Source: Elephas maximus indicus
Taxonomy: Eukaryota; Chordata; Mammalia; Proboscidea; Elephantidae
Assembly (NCBI RefSeq): GCF_024166365.1
Contig: NC_064820.1
Span: forward strand, 65,697,501-65,761,500
Reading direction: 5' to 3'
Length of the DNA stretch: 64,000 nucleotides
Below are positions 26,598-36,611 of this stretch, piece after piece. Under the pieces are notes generated by a model. The model did not search any database. It was not told the DNA's origin and saw only the letters and a program-made list of their open reading frames with translations. Each line of letters opens with the position of its first letter. Position 1 is the stretch's first letter. Position numbers and translations under genes: made by a program.

Positions 26598-28165
26598 CAT
26601 AAGATAGTAAGTAAAGCCAGGACACTATCCTCAGATGTGGATTATTAGGTTTGAGTGTTACTTTCTGATCAGCGTTTGGATGCTTTTGTACCCTCTTGTT
26701 CCGTCCTATGCCCTCTTCTCAGATTAGTGAACTGCTCGCGCCTTCAGTTTTTGTTGCATAGCTGGGATCTGTCTACAGCAATTGCCACCTACTATGTAGA
26801 CTGGCCACAAGTTGAAAGTGTAGAAAGTCTGTATCACATCACAATTTTAGCACTTTAACTTATTAAGGTGTATGTTTTATAAAAGTACCACATGAAAATC
26901 CAACTATGCTATACAATTGCTGAAATACTGAGTAAGCTCTGCTTTTTATGACCAAGTTATGGGATGAGTAATTACTCTCTAGAGTGGTTCAGAATGAAAT
27001 AACTCTATGCCTAAGGTGTGATGTGACACCAGATGTATTTAAGCCCCAAAGGTATGTAATTATCTCACTGCTCCTTCACATACACACACGTACATTTATG
27101 CTTATGGCAAGAGTTTTATGTGCAAAAGAAAACTCACTTTCTGATCTGTGAAGGAACAGTCCATTATATTTGAAGGGCTCAGAGTTTGTTTGGTGTGTCC
27201 GGTGCCATTTCAATCCCCTTGCATTTCTTTAGGGCATAATTTAAATTTACACATCACTGGATTCTAGAGTAAGCCAGTATCATACTCTGGATTTCAAATA
27301 TTAAGGATGGTTTAGGGAGTTTCTCGAAGCATCATGCTTAAGATTTATAGTTTGCCTCTGTACTCTGACTTTTTATATACCCCATTCTTGGACTTTATTT
27401 TGATAATCAGTTGTGTTAATTAAAGGCAAGAAGTGTTGTAATTTGGCTTCCTCCTGAAAATTAAAATTCTTGAAGTCTGCTTAGATTTTTAATTTTGTAT
27501 AGAGGTTATCTGTGTGTTCCTACAGATCATGAAGAATTAAAGGTAGTAACTCACACTGATTTGTCCTTTCTACTTTAAATTCAGCATCAAAATAATATCC
27601 TAATTGCATTTAAAAATGTAATTGATATTTTTGTTTCTCACAATTTTACCTATCCCATTAAATGAGTTAACTGTGCTACCACTGAATAGTGTAAAATGAT
27701 CAAGTTACATCAGTTTCCCCTGTCAAAGGACCAGATACTTAAGCTTGGGGATTTAGGTTGGTAGTTAGGATTTAGCTCCCTGTTCACAAGCCCAGGAGAT
27801 AAGAACTCCTTAGCCTGGGGACCAGTGGAGGCCTATAGTGGCTGCTAGGTCTTCCCTTGGGCTAGAGAAAGGGGAGTTGAGATACCACCTGGCTTTGGGA
27901 CTCAGGGTAAAATAGCAGTGATATAACTTACCTGTTTACTATGTGATTCTCTTGAGAGGTGCTTTTTTTTTTTTTTCAAAATACAGTACTAGATGATAGG
28001 AACCAAAATGTTAGTTTTGTAGCTAAGTATGAGAACAGTATACACATTTCAAGCTTTAAATTCTTAAAATATCAGAGAAAAGTAATAACTTTTGAAAAAA
28101 GTAGTAGGATGCCACCACTATGTGAAGTATTAGTATGTTCAGTGAAGAGACTGGTGAATTTACTC
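26598..28165. other. Unannotated intron sequence
   Basis: AT-rich, with no recognised repeat or gene. A T run lies at about 27963-27977. Confidence 0.4.
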
Positions 28166-28169
28166 ACCT

Positions 28170-28540
28170 ACAGTTCTGCTGTCTAATACAGTAGCCGCTA
28201 GTTGCCGGTGACTACTGAGCGTTTGAAATATGGCTAGCCTGAACTGAGATGTGCTGCAGGTCTAAAACATGCACGAGAATGTAACATATATCAATAATTT
28301 TTTATATTGAATACATGTTGCAGTGATATTATTTTGGTTATATTGGGTAAAGTAATTTTACCTGTTTCTCCTTTTACCTTTTACAGCTTTGGCTGTTATT
28401 ATTGAATTACTAAAATTATTGTTATTTTAAATTAATATTAATTTTCACTTTTTTTTTCTAACCTTTTTCAGTGTGGCTACTGGGAAATTTAAAATTGCAT
28501 AGGTAGCTCACATCATTTTTCTATGAGTGCTTGTCTGTAG
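28170..28540. mobile_element. Nonautonomous hAT-like DNA transposon (MER type)
   Basis: Left end CAGTTCTGCTGTCTAATACA with AGTAGCCGCTAGTTGCC. The interior has TTTGAAATATGGCTAGCCTG and TTTTTTATATTGAATACATG. The right half has CAGTGTGGCTACTGGGAAAT and TTTCTATGAG. This is the layout of a known mammalian MER DNA transposon with inverted ends. The exact family name is uncertain. Confidence 0.65.
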
Positions 28541-28544
28541 GCCC

Positions 28545-29172
28545 TTTGGTCTTATAGTGGGGCCTGGTTTGGATAATAAGTTTTTTTATTTGCTTGCTCA
28601 TGTACAAACAATTACATAAATTTAGGTTATGCAATTAGGTTACATAGTTAATTTTAACTTTTTGCCAGTATAAACCTAAACACCCTGTAGTGATTCTTGA
28701 ACCTTGATTACAGGGCACACTGTTTCTGATTTTCCTTCAAATTTTTTAATTTCTAAGGTAGAGGAATGAACCATCTACCATCTGATTATCTTCTAGGTTA
28801 GAAGCTTTATTAGCTAAATCGATAATCTTATTTCTAGTAATCTAAGAATCTAAATCCATCTTTATAAAAAAGTTCAACGTCTTGGTTATGATTTTTAAAA
28901 TTGAGGTTTTATTTCTAGGTAAGGTGTACAATGAGTGCTAAAACAACTTATATTTATTTGTAAGAATTGCTCCTTAAAAACACTGATCTCTTTAATAAAG
29001 TCAGGAAGGTGTTTTAAAGGTTTGATTTTACATATGAAGGTTAGAAGAGTGGGGTTTCCTTCAGTTTCAAAGTGGTTTTTGGATTTATTGTTCAATAAAA
29101 AAGGGGGGTGTGCGGGAGTGGGGATAGACCAACATAAGATTTCCAATATTTTGTTTTATCCAAAGTATTATG
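28545..29172. other. Unannotated intron sequence
   Basis: AT-rich, with no recognised repeat or gene. Confidence 0.4.
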
Positions 29173-29533
29173 TAGTATTTTCCAAATTGTGGTCCTTGGT
29201 TCAGCAACATCAGCATCACCTAATTTGTTAGAAATGCAAATTCTTGGGCTCCATCTCAGATACACTAATTGGGAAACTCTGGAGGTGGGATCCAGCAATT
29301 TGGGTTTTAACAAGCCTCTAGGTGAACTAGCGGTGCATTGATTAAGAGCTCGGCTGCTAACCAAAAGGTTATCAGTTTGAATCCACCAGCCCCTCCTTGG
29401 AAGCTCTATGGTGCAGTTCTCCTCTGTCCTGTAGGGTTGTTATGAGTCAAAATTGACTTAATCCCAGTGGGTTTGGTTTGTTTTTTTGGTTTTCTAGGTA
29501 ACCCTGGAACGTACTAAAATTTGAGAACCACAG
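29173..29533 (-). mobile_element. MER20-like hAT DNA transposon, split by an AfroSINE
   Basis: CAACATCAGCATCACCTAAT, GTTAGAAATGCAAATTCTTG and GGTTTTAACAAGCCTC lie left of an AfroSINE, and AACGTACTAAAATTTGAGAA with CCACAGAG lies right of it. Joined conceptually they give the familiar MER20/MER5-type element ending in GAGAACCAC. Confidence 0.8.
29324..29492 (+). mobile_element. AfroSINE inserted in MER20-like element
   Basis: A decayed head (GCGGTGCATTGATTAAGAGC), CCAAAAGGTTATCAGTTTG, CTGTCCTGTAGGGTTGTTATG and tail GTGGGTTTGGTTTG. TCTAGGT flanks it at 29317-29323 and 29493-29499. Confidence 0.9.
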
Positions 29534-29781
29534 AGTCAGGGCCCACTCAGGAGAAGAGAAACCACTCTGAGTTTCTATTCTAAATAGGAATTCAGTGTGT
29601 GGGATTGATTACACAGGTGAAGGAGGAGCTGAGAGGGCAAGAGAGGGTGGTGAGACAGCCTAGAGAGAACCACAACAGGAAGACAATACTACCACTAGCG
29701 GTGGAGTTATGGGACTTCAGGAGCCAGAGTTACTCTGAAGAAGTTAGAAGCTTCTGGTTGAAATGTAGCAATCTTATAATT

Positions 29782-29933
29782 AAAAAAAAAAAAGTCGAGT
29801 TGATTCCAACTCATAGCGACCCTATAGGACAGAGTAGAACTGCCCCATAGGGTTTCCAAGGAGCGCCTGGCAGATTCAAACTGCTGACCCCTTGGTTAGC
29901 TGCCATAGCAGTTAACCACTATGCCACCAGGAT
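29782..29933 (-). mobile_element. AfroSINE, second cluster copy 1
   Basis: Poly(A)-tail complement, CGACCCTATAGGACAGAGTA, TAGGGTTTCCAAGGAGCGCC, and the head complement ACTATGCCACCAGGAT. It is followed immediately by another copy. Confidence 0.9.
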
Positions 29934-30092
29934 AAGGATAGGATAGGGTAAAACTGCCCTGTAGGGTTTCTAAGGCTGTATATTTTTATGGAAGCAGACT
30001 GCCACATCTTTGTCGGAGCAGCTGGTGAGTTTGAACCACTGACCTTTCGGTTAGCAGCCAAGCGCTTTAACCACCGCACCACTAGGGCTCCC
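29934..30092 (-). mobile_element. AfroSINE, second cluster copy 2 (long form)
   Basis: Lacks the tail and starts at GGATAGGGTAAAACTGCC. It includes the AGACTGCCACATCTTTGTC long-form segment and ends CGCACCACTAGGGCTCC. Confidence 0.9.
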
Positions 30093-30266
30093 AAAAAACC
30101 CACTGCCATCAGGTTGATTCTGACTCACAGAGACCCTATAGGACAGAGTAGAACTGCCCCAAGGGTTTCCAAGGAGTGGCTGGTGGATTCAGACTGCCGA
30201 CCTTTTGGTTTGTAGCCAAGCTCTGGTTAGTAGCCAGGCTCTTAGCCGCTGTACCACCAGGGCTCC
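30093..30266 (-). mobile_element. AfroSINE, second cluster copy 3
   Basis: Tail complement AAAAAACCCACTGCCATCAG, TAGAACTGCCCCAAGGG, TGGTGGATTCAGACTGCC, and head complement TGTACCACCAGGGCTCC. A partial internal duplication (TAGCCAAGCTC and TAGCCAGGCTC) is seen near the head. Confidence 0.92.
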
Positions 30267-30269
30267 AGG

Positions 30270-31690
30270 ACCTATTTTATCTCTCTTCCTAGTTGAGCAG
30301 TTACCAAGCTGTTCTTGGTTGTTAGCACCACCCTATGGCAGATCTGGGAAGCTTGCTTCCTCAGTTTCTCTTTGACAGCTTTCCTGGAACTTGTTTTTTT
30401 TTTTTTTCGTATTCGTCCCCTCACATTCCTTGCCTAAAGCTCAGTTCTACCTCAAGCAGTTTTTTTTTTGTGTGTGTGTTCTTCCTTGACTCCAGTGTTG
30501 CCTTTTCCACCTCTTATTATCCAGTGTATGATTGTGATTAAACTGTGATAACCATGATAGCTGATGAGAGAAGCATAATTACAATGATAGGCTTATTACA
30601 AGAAAAATGAGAGTTGTAGGTTTTCAAATAGTGTAGTGAACCTCTTAAACACTTGAAAGGGTCCTGAAGATCCCTTCAGAATCCCTGCAAAAAGTCATGT
30701 ATTTCCTCATTATTTTAATCTGTTTTTCCCCCAGATACCAGTATTTAAATGCTATTATTTGAAACAGTATTGTTTTATACCATTTATGATAACAAATGTG
30801 GAAGCCTAAGAAGCTAATCACAATTTTTCCCCTTTGGGGTGGGGAGCTGTGTTCTGAATTCCGATTGACTGCCTTAGAATCCAATTATATGTTTAATGGT
30901 CCAAAAATAAAACCTAATATTTATGAATGTAAATGAGTCTGGAGTATATATTTTTCTTACATTTAAAGGATTATGCTTTCATTCATTAATTTTCCTGTAT
31001 TCACAGGTCAAAAATTAAAAAAAAATTGTAGAGTGAGGAACCAATATAATTTCCATTTGTAAGTTTTTATAATACGGCATGTGCCAATAAAAACTGTGAA
31101 ATGGAGTTCTTTCTATTTCTTGAGCCCCAGTGGAAGACCAGAGCTATATTGTTTTCTGTGCAGGGTGCTGAGCTGGATGCTCTAAGGCAGGTCTTCCCAA
31201 CTTTTTACTTCGTAGCACACAGAAAATAATATCTTGTATAGTACCCTGGGGTAGGAGGAAATTTGTAACTGTAGATAAGCTGCTAGGGGGCTGCTGGGTG
31301 GCAACCACTGGCCTGGAGGCTGGCAGCATCACCTGGCTTCCCCAAGAGCTGAAGGGGAAGCTCTGCTGTATGGAGGGCATTTAAAGGATAATGAACCCTA
31401 GTGTCTTTAGAAGCTCGATACTTGCAACTTATAACACAAAGCATATAGTGGTAAGTTATAACAGTAAAGATTTGGCAAAAACAAACAGGAAACAGTAATG
31501 GCTAGGAAAGAATAGAGAAGATTAGTTCTGACTGAGGATGAAAGGGAACTAAGAAAGGCACTGTAGCAGGGAGATGGGGGAACATTCCACACAGAGGTAA
31601 TACAGAGGTATTGGAGGACCTTAGCTCTCCTTCTACCTCTGTCTGTCTACCTCCTTACCTACCTGCCTGCCTGTCTACCTCCCTATCACC
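30270..31690. other. Unannotated intron sequence
   Basis: No gene recognised. Around 31180-31330 there is a higher-GC patch (AGCACACAGAAAATAATATC and nearby) that may be an old repeat I cannot name. Confidence 0.35.
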
Positions 31691-31694
31691 TATC

Positions 31695-31894
31695 TGTCTC
31701 TGGTGGTACAATGGTTACAGTGCTCCGCTGCTGACAGGTTGGCAGTTTGAACCCACCCAGCAGGTCCATGGGAGAAAAACCTGGCAATCTGCTCCTGTAA
31801 AGCTTACAGCCTAATAAACCCTATGGAGCAGTTTTACTCTGTGACATGGAACCAACGAGTTGAAATTGACTTGACATCACCTAACAACAGGACG
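31695..31894 (+). mobile_element. AfroSINE, older variant with RTE-like terminus
   Basis: Head CTCTGGTGGTACAATGGTTA, long-form segment CTGGCAATCTGCTCCTGTA, CCCTATGGAGCAGTTTTAC, and the terminus TTGACATCACCTAACAACAG. That terminus is the same 3' end as the RTE LINE copies in this window. Confidence 0.85.
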
Positions 31895-31929
31895 AAAAGG
31901 AGCTTGTTTAAGATGCTTGCAGAGTAACA

Positions 31930-32920
31930 GTTGTTAACATTTATGAAGTGCTTCTTACTGTATTTTTATGCAGAGAATACACCTTGCATGTTTTTTGCCA
32001 ATCACACAACCCCTCTCCCTATTTTCATTCATCAGTAAGCTATGCCGCACGCTCTGTGTGGGTGCGTTATTTACGTGGTGTGTCATTTGAGAAAAAATAC
32101 AGCAGTCTAATTGTTTTACATTTTTAAATCATTTTAATTTCACAACCATAAGAAGTAGGTGTTATCAGTTAGTGTCCTGGCAGGAAAATAAAAAACCATC
32201 ATATGAGTTGAAACTGACTCGATGGCAACTAACACCAACAACATGTTTTAAGTAGAGAAGCATTAATGTAGGGGATTAGTTTCAGTAGGGCTGGAGGTAC
32301 AAAAAGAAAAAGGTCTTGTGTTGGGGGTGGATGTTAGAGTAGAAAGGAGAAGAGGTGTGTGTGGTGTGCGTGTGTGTGTAGGTGAACGTTGAAGAAGCAA
32401 GGAGATGGTGATGTTACCCAGATACCAGGCAACTTCTACATCCCCTGGACAAGAGCCCACACAAACCGCATGGTCTACAGATTTTCTGGAGATCTCCGTT
32501 GGTTCTCCTGCTTTGGAACCACCACAGATGCTGCTGGAGGCTGCAGTTGTCTGCTGCTGCTATTGGAGGTCCCACCAGGAACAGGAAACTAAAAAGGCAT
32601 TTTTTTCTCTCTCATCTTTCAGTCTCCTGCCAGTGTCTCCCATTGAGAGAACCCAACGGGAAGCCAGTTAGTAAGGGAGTTTGGAAAATGTAGTTTACAG
32701 ACTTAAAGCCCCCTGTAATACGGAAGAGAGATGAAAACCAAGAGAAAACCAACCGTCACAGTAGGTTCTGTTTTTTGTCTTTCGTTACAGGCGTGGAAAC
32801 TAAGGCAAAAAGAGGTAAGTAATTCTGCCAGGGTCACACCGCTACTTCTTGGCATTCACTTGGATGTGAGTCTGCACACACTGAATTCAGCACCTGTGCT
32901 CTTAGATTCTACACCTCTTA
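31930..32920 (-). mobile_element. MIR SINE broken apart by a later insertion
   Basis: Antisense MIR pieces lie at about 31930-31965 (AACATTTATGAAGTGCTTCT), 32133-32170 (CACAACCATAAGAAGTAGG) and 32788-32920 (GCGTGGAAACTAAGGC, then GTAATTCTGCCAGGGTCACA). About 600 bp of other sequence separates the last two, which are collinear in MIR. Confidence 0.55.
32175..32770. mobile_element. Unnamed interspersed element inserted in a MIR, itself carrying an AfroSINE/RTE tail
   Basis: Fills the gap in the MIR. It begins near GTGTCCTGGCAGGAAA and ends near GTTTGGAAAATGTAGTTTAC, with CTCCCATTGAGAGAACCCAA inside. I recall a medium-copy mammalian repeat with these features but not its name. At 32207-32243 a 3' tail (ACTGACTCGATGGCAACTAA) of the RTE/AfroSINE type is embedded. 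Confidence 0.4.
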
Positions 32921-33292
32921 TCTTTCCTCCACGCGTGGTTATTGTTTCTCCTTCTCCTGCTGCTGAACACTTCAAATAAGTGGCTGTTTCCATTGATTTT
33001 ACTTGTATACCACTTAGTATTCTTGTGATTTCTGTTACTGGTTTCATTTTTTCACCTCCACCTCTGGAACCTCTCTTCAGAATCTCTGCTGATTTTATGG
33101 CCAGTACAATGGTTTGTTTCAGACTCTGTTTGTCTGTGATCTTTCCCTGGCTTTTGATACTGATACCATTTATATGGAAATCCAACCTTGACTTCTGTGA
33201 TGCTGGACATGCTTAGTTTTCCACCTACCTCAGATTGGTCTTTGGTTTTCTTTTTCTGCTCTTTGCTTAAGCTGTTGCCATCTGTGATGCAG

Positions 33293-34087
33293 TGAATTAC
33301 TTAATATGGCCTTTCTAGCCATAGTCTGTAACTTCCACCAAATGATTGAGTTGAACTATGCAAGTGAGGGTCCTTGTGGCTCACCAAGGAGATTGGGCAG
33401 CATTGCTAATAATGCAGATAAGGTGCGTGGCACCCTTGTGGGAGTGAGACCATGCCAACAAAGTGTGTGGAATCCTAATAAGGGGATTGGTCAGTTTTGC
33501 CATCCTGCTAGGCTTAAAAGAACCAATTCCAGAGTAGAGAAGGGGACCTCATGACCACCAAGAAAAGACAGGAGCAGAGCACATCCTTTGGACCCAGGAT
33601 CCCTGTGCTGAGAACTTCCTTGACCCAGGAGACAGAGTGAGCTGTAACACTGGAGACAGCGAGAAGCAACTGCAGAGAAGTGGTGGTAGCAGAAGCAGGA
33701 GACAGGCTGGAGAATGCATGGTGGGCTTCCCCGCCCATGGAGAGAGAAAGCTGAGTGCCTCTGGGCTGAGGCTTACTGGCCGAGTGGGGTGCCTCTGGGC
33801 ACTTCTCAGCAGAGCTAAAAAGAGCTTTTTAACACTTGCCTGAGCAGGGCAGAGGCCAGGCCAAGGGGCCGAGGGCCAGAGATAGAGACGTGCCTGCCAG
33901 CATAACTAAGAAGAGGCTGTCCTGATAGAAGCGCTGTATCCTGAGTGTGCATGACCTGAACCTGAATTGCAACCTGTTACTTCTCTAATAAAACCTGTAA
34001 TGGTGAGTATGGTCTGTGAGTTCTGTGTGGTCATTGCAACGAATTATAAAACCCAGAAGAGAAGTAGAGAGTGCTGTGGGAGGGACA
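33293..34087 (+). mobile_element. ERVL-like LTR, copy B, followed by a tRNA-Leu-type primer-binding site
   Basis: Collinear with copy A at 18779. Starts TGAATTACTTAATATGGCC and ends GGGAGGGACA, giving TG...CA ends and about 795 bp. TCTAATAAAACCTG supplies a polyadenylation signal. Two bases downstream is TGGTGTCAGAATTGG (34090-34104), which resembles the leucine-tRNA primer-binding site of ERVL-class elements. Only a short internal remnant follows and no viral gene is visible. Confidence 0.8.
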
Positions 34088-34104
34088 TTTGGTGTCAGAA
34101 TTGG

Positions 34105-34473
34105 TAAAAAGGTTGGAAGTATGTCTGACCTTTGCCTTACAGGAATCAGCCTTGGGCTGTTGATCTTGATTCTCCTTCCCCCCTCCTGAAGCTACGTAGA
34201 GGAAGTAGAGGAGGTCAGATTCCACCGCCACCACACCATTTGAGTTCTCATTTGGATTTAGATGTGTCACAAGAAGGGCAAGAAGCTACTTAGTGCTAAT
34301 TTCATATCTAAGTCAAGACAAATAAAAACACCATGTGCACAATTCATGTGGCCTTTCTGCTCTGTCTGTTGTGAAGTCACAGAGGAGTCAGAGCAGACCC
34401 TTATTTGAGCTTTGCCTTGGGCAAGGAGGAGGGGAGAATGGAGACTGAAAGGAGAGGGACTCCTGTTTGATTA
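34105..34473. other. Remnant of LTR-element internal region, then unassigned sequence
   Basis: The first about 70 bp can be aligned by eye with the sequence after LTR copy A (for example CTTTGCCTTACAGGAATCAG against CTTTAACCTCCACCTCATAG). Beyond that nothing is recognised. Confidence 0.4.
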
Positions 34474-34646
34474 CCTACTCTGTGCCAGCACTGTGGTAAG
34501 TGCTTTCATTTTAATCCTCCTGTAGGAGATCGATGCTGTTTTACCAACGCGGAAACTGACTCCGCGTGCTGAACAAGTAATAGGACTGGGGTTGAAACCC
34601 TCATCTGACATTCTCTGACAGCCAGATTCTTTCCTCTCGATCACCT
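34474..34646 (-). mobile_element. MIR SINE fragment
   Basis: Antisense MIR: CTACTCTGTGCCAGCACTGT, ACCAACGCGGAAACTGACTC and a head segment with GCCAGATTCTTTCC. Confidence 0.65.
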
Positions 34647-34649
34647 GGG

Positions 34650-35885
34650 AAAAGCTCCCACTTTGTTACTGTTAAATGAGAGAACTGGGCAAGATAATCT
34701 TTAAGGTCCATTTCAATACCGTTATTCTATAGTATACTGGTTATCCTGAATAGTGGTTGCTTCTTTTCTAAGTAAATACTGAAAAAGGAAGTTGCTGTTC
34801 CACTCTAGGAAATCTCCTGTTCTGTTGAGACCAAAAGTACTAACATATTTGCAAGAAGTTATGAACTAGGGCAAAGGCATCTAAAGCAGTCATGGTGATA
34901 GATCTTCATTTAAATTTCAAGAGAGCCCCATTACCTCCAAATGAGGTTGCTGCCCAGAACATTAGAGGCTGTGGCTTTTATTGACAGGGGCTCAGGATAA
35001 TAGCTTTGGAACAACTCCAGTCTAAACAAAGGGCATCCCTGTTATTCCATTATATTTTCTGTTGAGAGCATTTCCTTCCAGATTAAGAAGACTGCTCTTT
35101 CCTCACAGGGAATTTAGTGTGGTATTTGCAAGAAGATAGTGAAAAATGTATTTTAAGGACAGGATTCACTGTGAAGTGGTTTGACATCTTTAGAAAGCCA
35201 ACAGACAACCCTGAAATGATTAATCAGTATGTAATTCTCACATGTGTTGTCTTCAAACATGCAATAGATGCCTAAATGGGTACCAGTATCCTCCTTAGTT
35301 TAACGGTACCCATCATAAAATATCAAGAGACTGTATCTACATATGTATCAGCAGAGTAAATAAATTTCTAGGCTCTGTTGCAATCCTGTGTTCCCTCTTG
35401 ACTTGTAAACATTTCTCCAGTCCTTCCTCATTCACAGCCTTTTTTTTTTTTAATGAGAACTTTGAAGGAGATATACCTCTTTTTTAACTTGCAGTTCCCA
35501 TTGGCTTCTCCTGCAGGAGAAACCTCAGCTCCCTGGTTTTCCTCCTACCTTTCTGGTGACTCCATTTATTTTTGGTGGGTTTTCTTCTATCCAGCCTCTA
35601 AATGTTGGTGTTCCCAGGGTTTGAGGCTGGCTCTTATCTCTTACCTGGTGTGTTTCTCCTAGACGACGCCAACCATCCCCTGGTTTTCTATACACCAAGT
35701 GACAATAACTCTTCAATTTTTATTTCTGGATCAGAGTGTTCTCCTGATTGTTTATTAATCGCTTATGTCTACTTTTTTTGTGTGTGTGTCTACTTGGGTC
35801 TGGCAGACCTTTTAAGCTGTATTGAGACTGCTGTCCCCCTATGAAATAAACTTTATATTGCAACCCAGTACACATACAGAGATAG
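34650..35885. other. Unannotated intron sequence
   Basis: No recognised repeat or gene. The small open frames around 35453-35844 have no family resemblance. Confidence 0.4.
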
Positions 35886-35888
35886 ATA

Positions 35889-36126
35889 GCTGCCATCAAG
35901 TCAGCTTTGACTCATGGCAACCTTATGTACAACAGAATGAAATGTTACCTTGTCCTACATCATCCTCACCATCAGTGACTTGCTGAAGACCATCGTTGCA
36001 GCTATTGTGCCAGTCCCTCTCACTGAGGGGCTCCCTCATCTTCGCTGGTCCTCTGCTTCACCAAACATGATATCTTTTCTCAGTACTTGATCCCCCCTGA
36101 ATGCCTGTCCAAAGCAAGTGAGCCGG
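35889..36126 (-). mobile_element. RTE-type LINE 3' fragment
   Basis: Reverse-oriented 3' end: TGCCATCAAGTCAGCTTTGA, ACAACAGAATGAAATGTTAC, TCACTGAGGGGCTCCCTCAT and CACCAAACATGATATC. All of these recur in the RTE copies at 41527 and 42774. Confidence 0.85.
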
Positions 36127-36129
36127 ACA

Positions 36130-36345
36130 GTGTTCTTTTGTGATCTATAAAGTTTTCCTTGGGTGACTTTAAGAAGTTGATTGCTAGGCCTTTCTTCCTA
36201 GTCTGCCTCAGTCTGGAAGCTCTGCTGAAACATGTCCACCATGGGCGACCCTGCTGGTGTTTGAAATACTGGTGGCATAGCTTCCAACATCCCAGCAACA
36301 TACCAGCCACCACAGTATGACAGATTGACAGATGGGTGATGGAGT
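36130..36345 (-). mobile_element. AfroSINE-related composite element
   Basis: Contains GAAGTTGATTGCTAGGCCTT, found in the older AfroSINE variant, followed by an unusual segment (TCTGGAAGCTCTGCTGAAAC, ACCCTGCTGGTGTTTGAAAT) not seen in other copies here. It directly adjoins the RTE fragment. It may be a distinct SINE family or an RTE/SINE chimera. Confidence 0.45.
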
Positions 36346-36399
36346 GTACACATACATGGCTGTAAATAACAGAAAAAAAAACTTCACAAGAAGTAAACC

Positions 36400-36608
36400 A
36401 CAAAATCAAACCAGTTGCCTTCAAGTTGATTCCAGCTCAAAGGCAACCCTATGTGTTGAGAATAGAATTATACTCCATAGGATTTTCAGTGGCTGATTTT
36501 TCAGAAGCAGATTGCCAGGCCTTTTCTTCAGAGGCACCTCTGGATGGGGTTGAACCTCCAGCCTTTTGGTTAGTAGCTGTGTGCATAACTGTGCCATCCA
36601 GGGACTCC
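36400..36608 (-). mobile_element. AfroSINE, older variant
   Basis: Same variant as 14841-15029: GGATTTTCAGTGGCTGATTT and CAGATTGCCAGGCCTTTTC, with the head complement GTGCCATCCAGGGACTCC. Confidence 0.8.
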
Positions 36609-36611
36609 ACA

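Noticed and set aside
18779-34087. One provirus between the two related LTRs
   Set aside because: The 14.5 kb between them holds AfroSINEs, MIRs, L2 and unique sequence and no retroviral genes, and both LTRs carry their own downstream primer-binding-site remnant.
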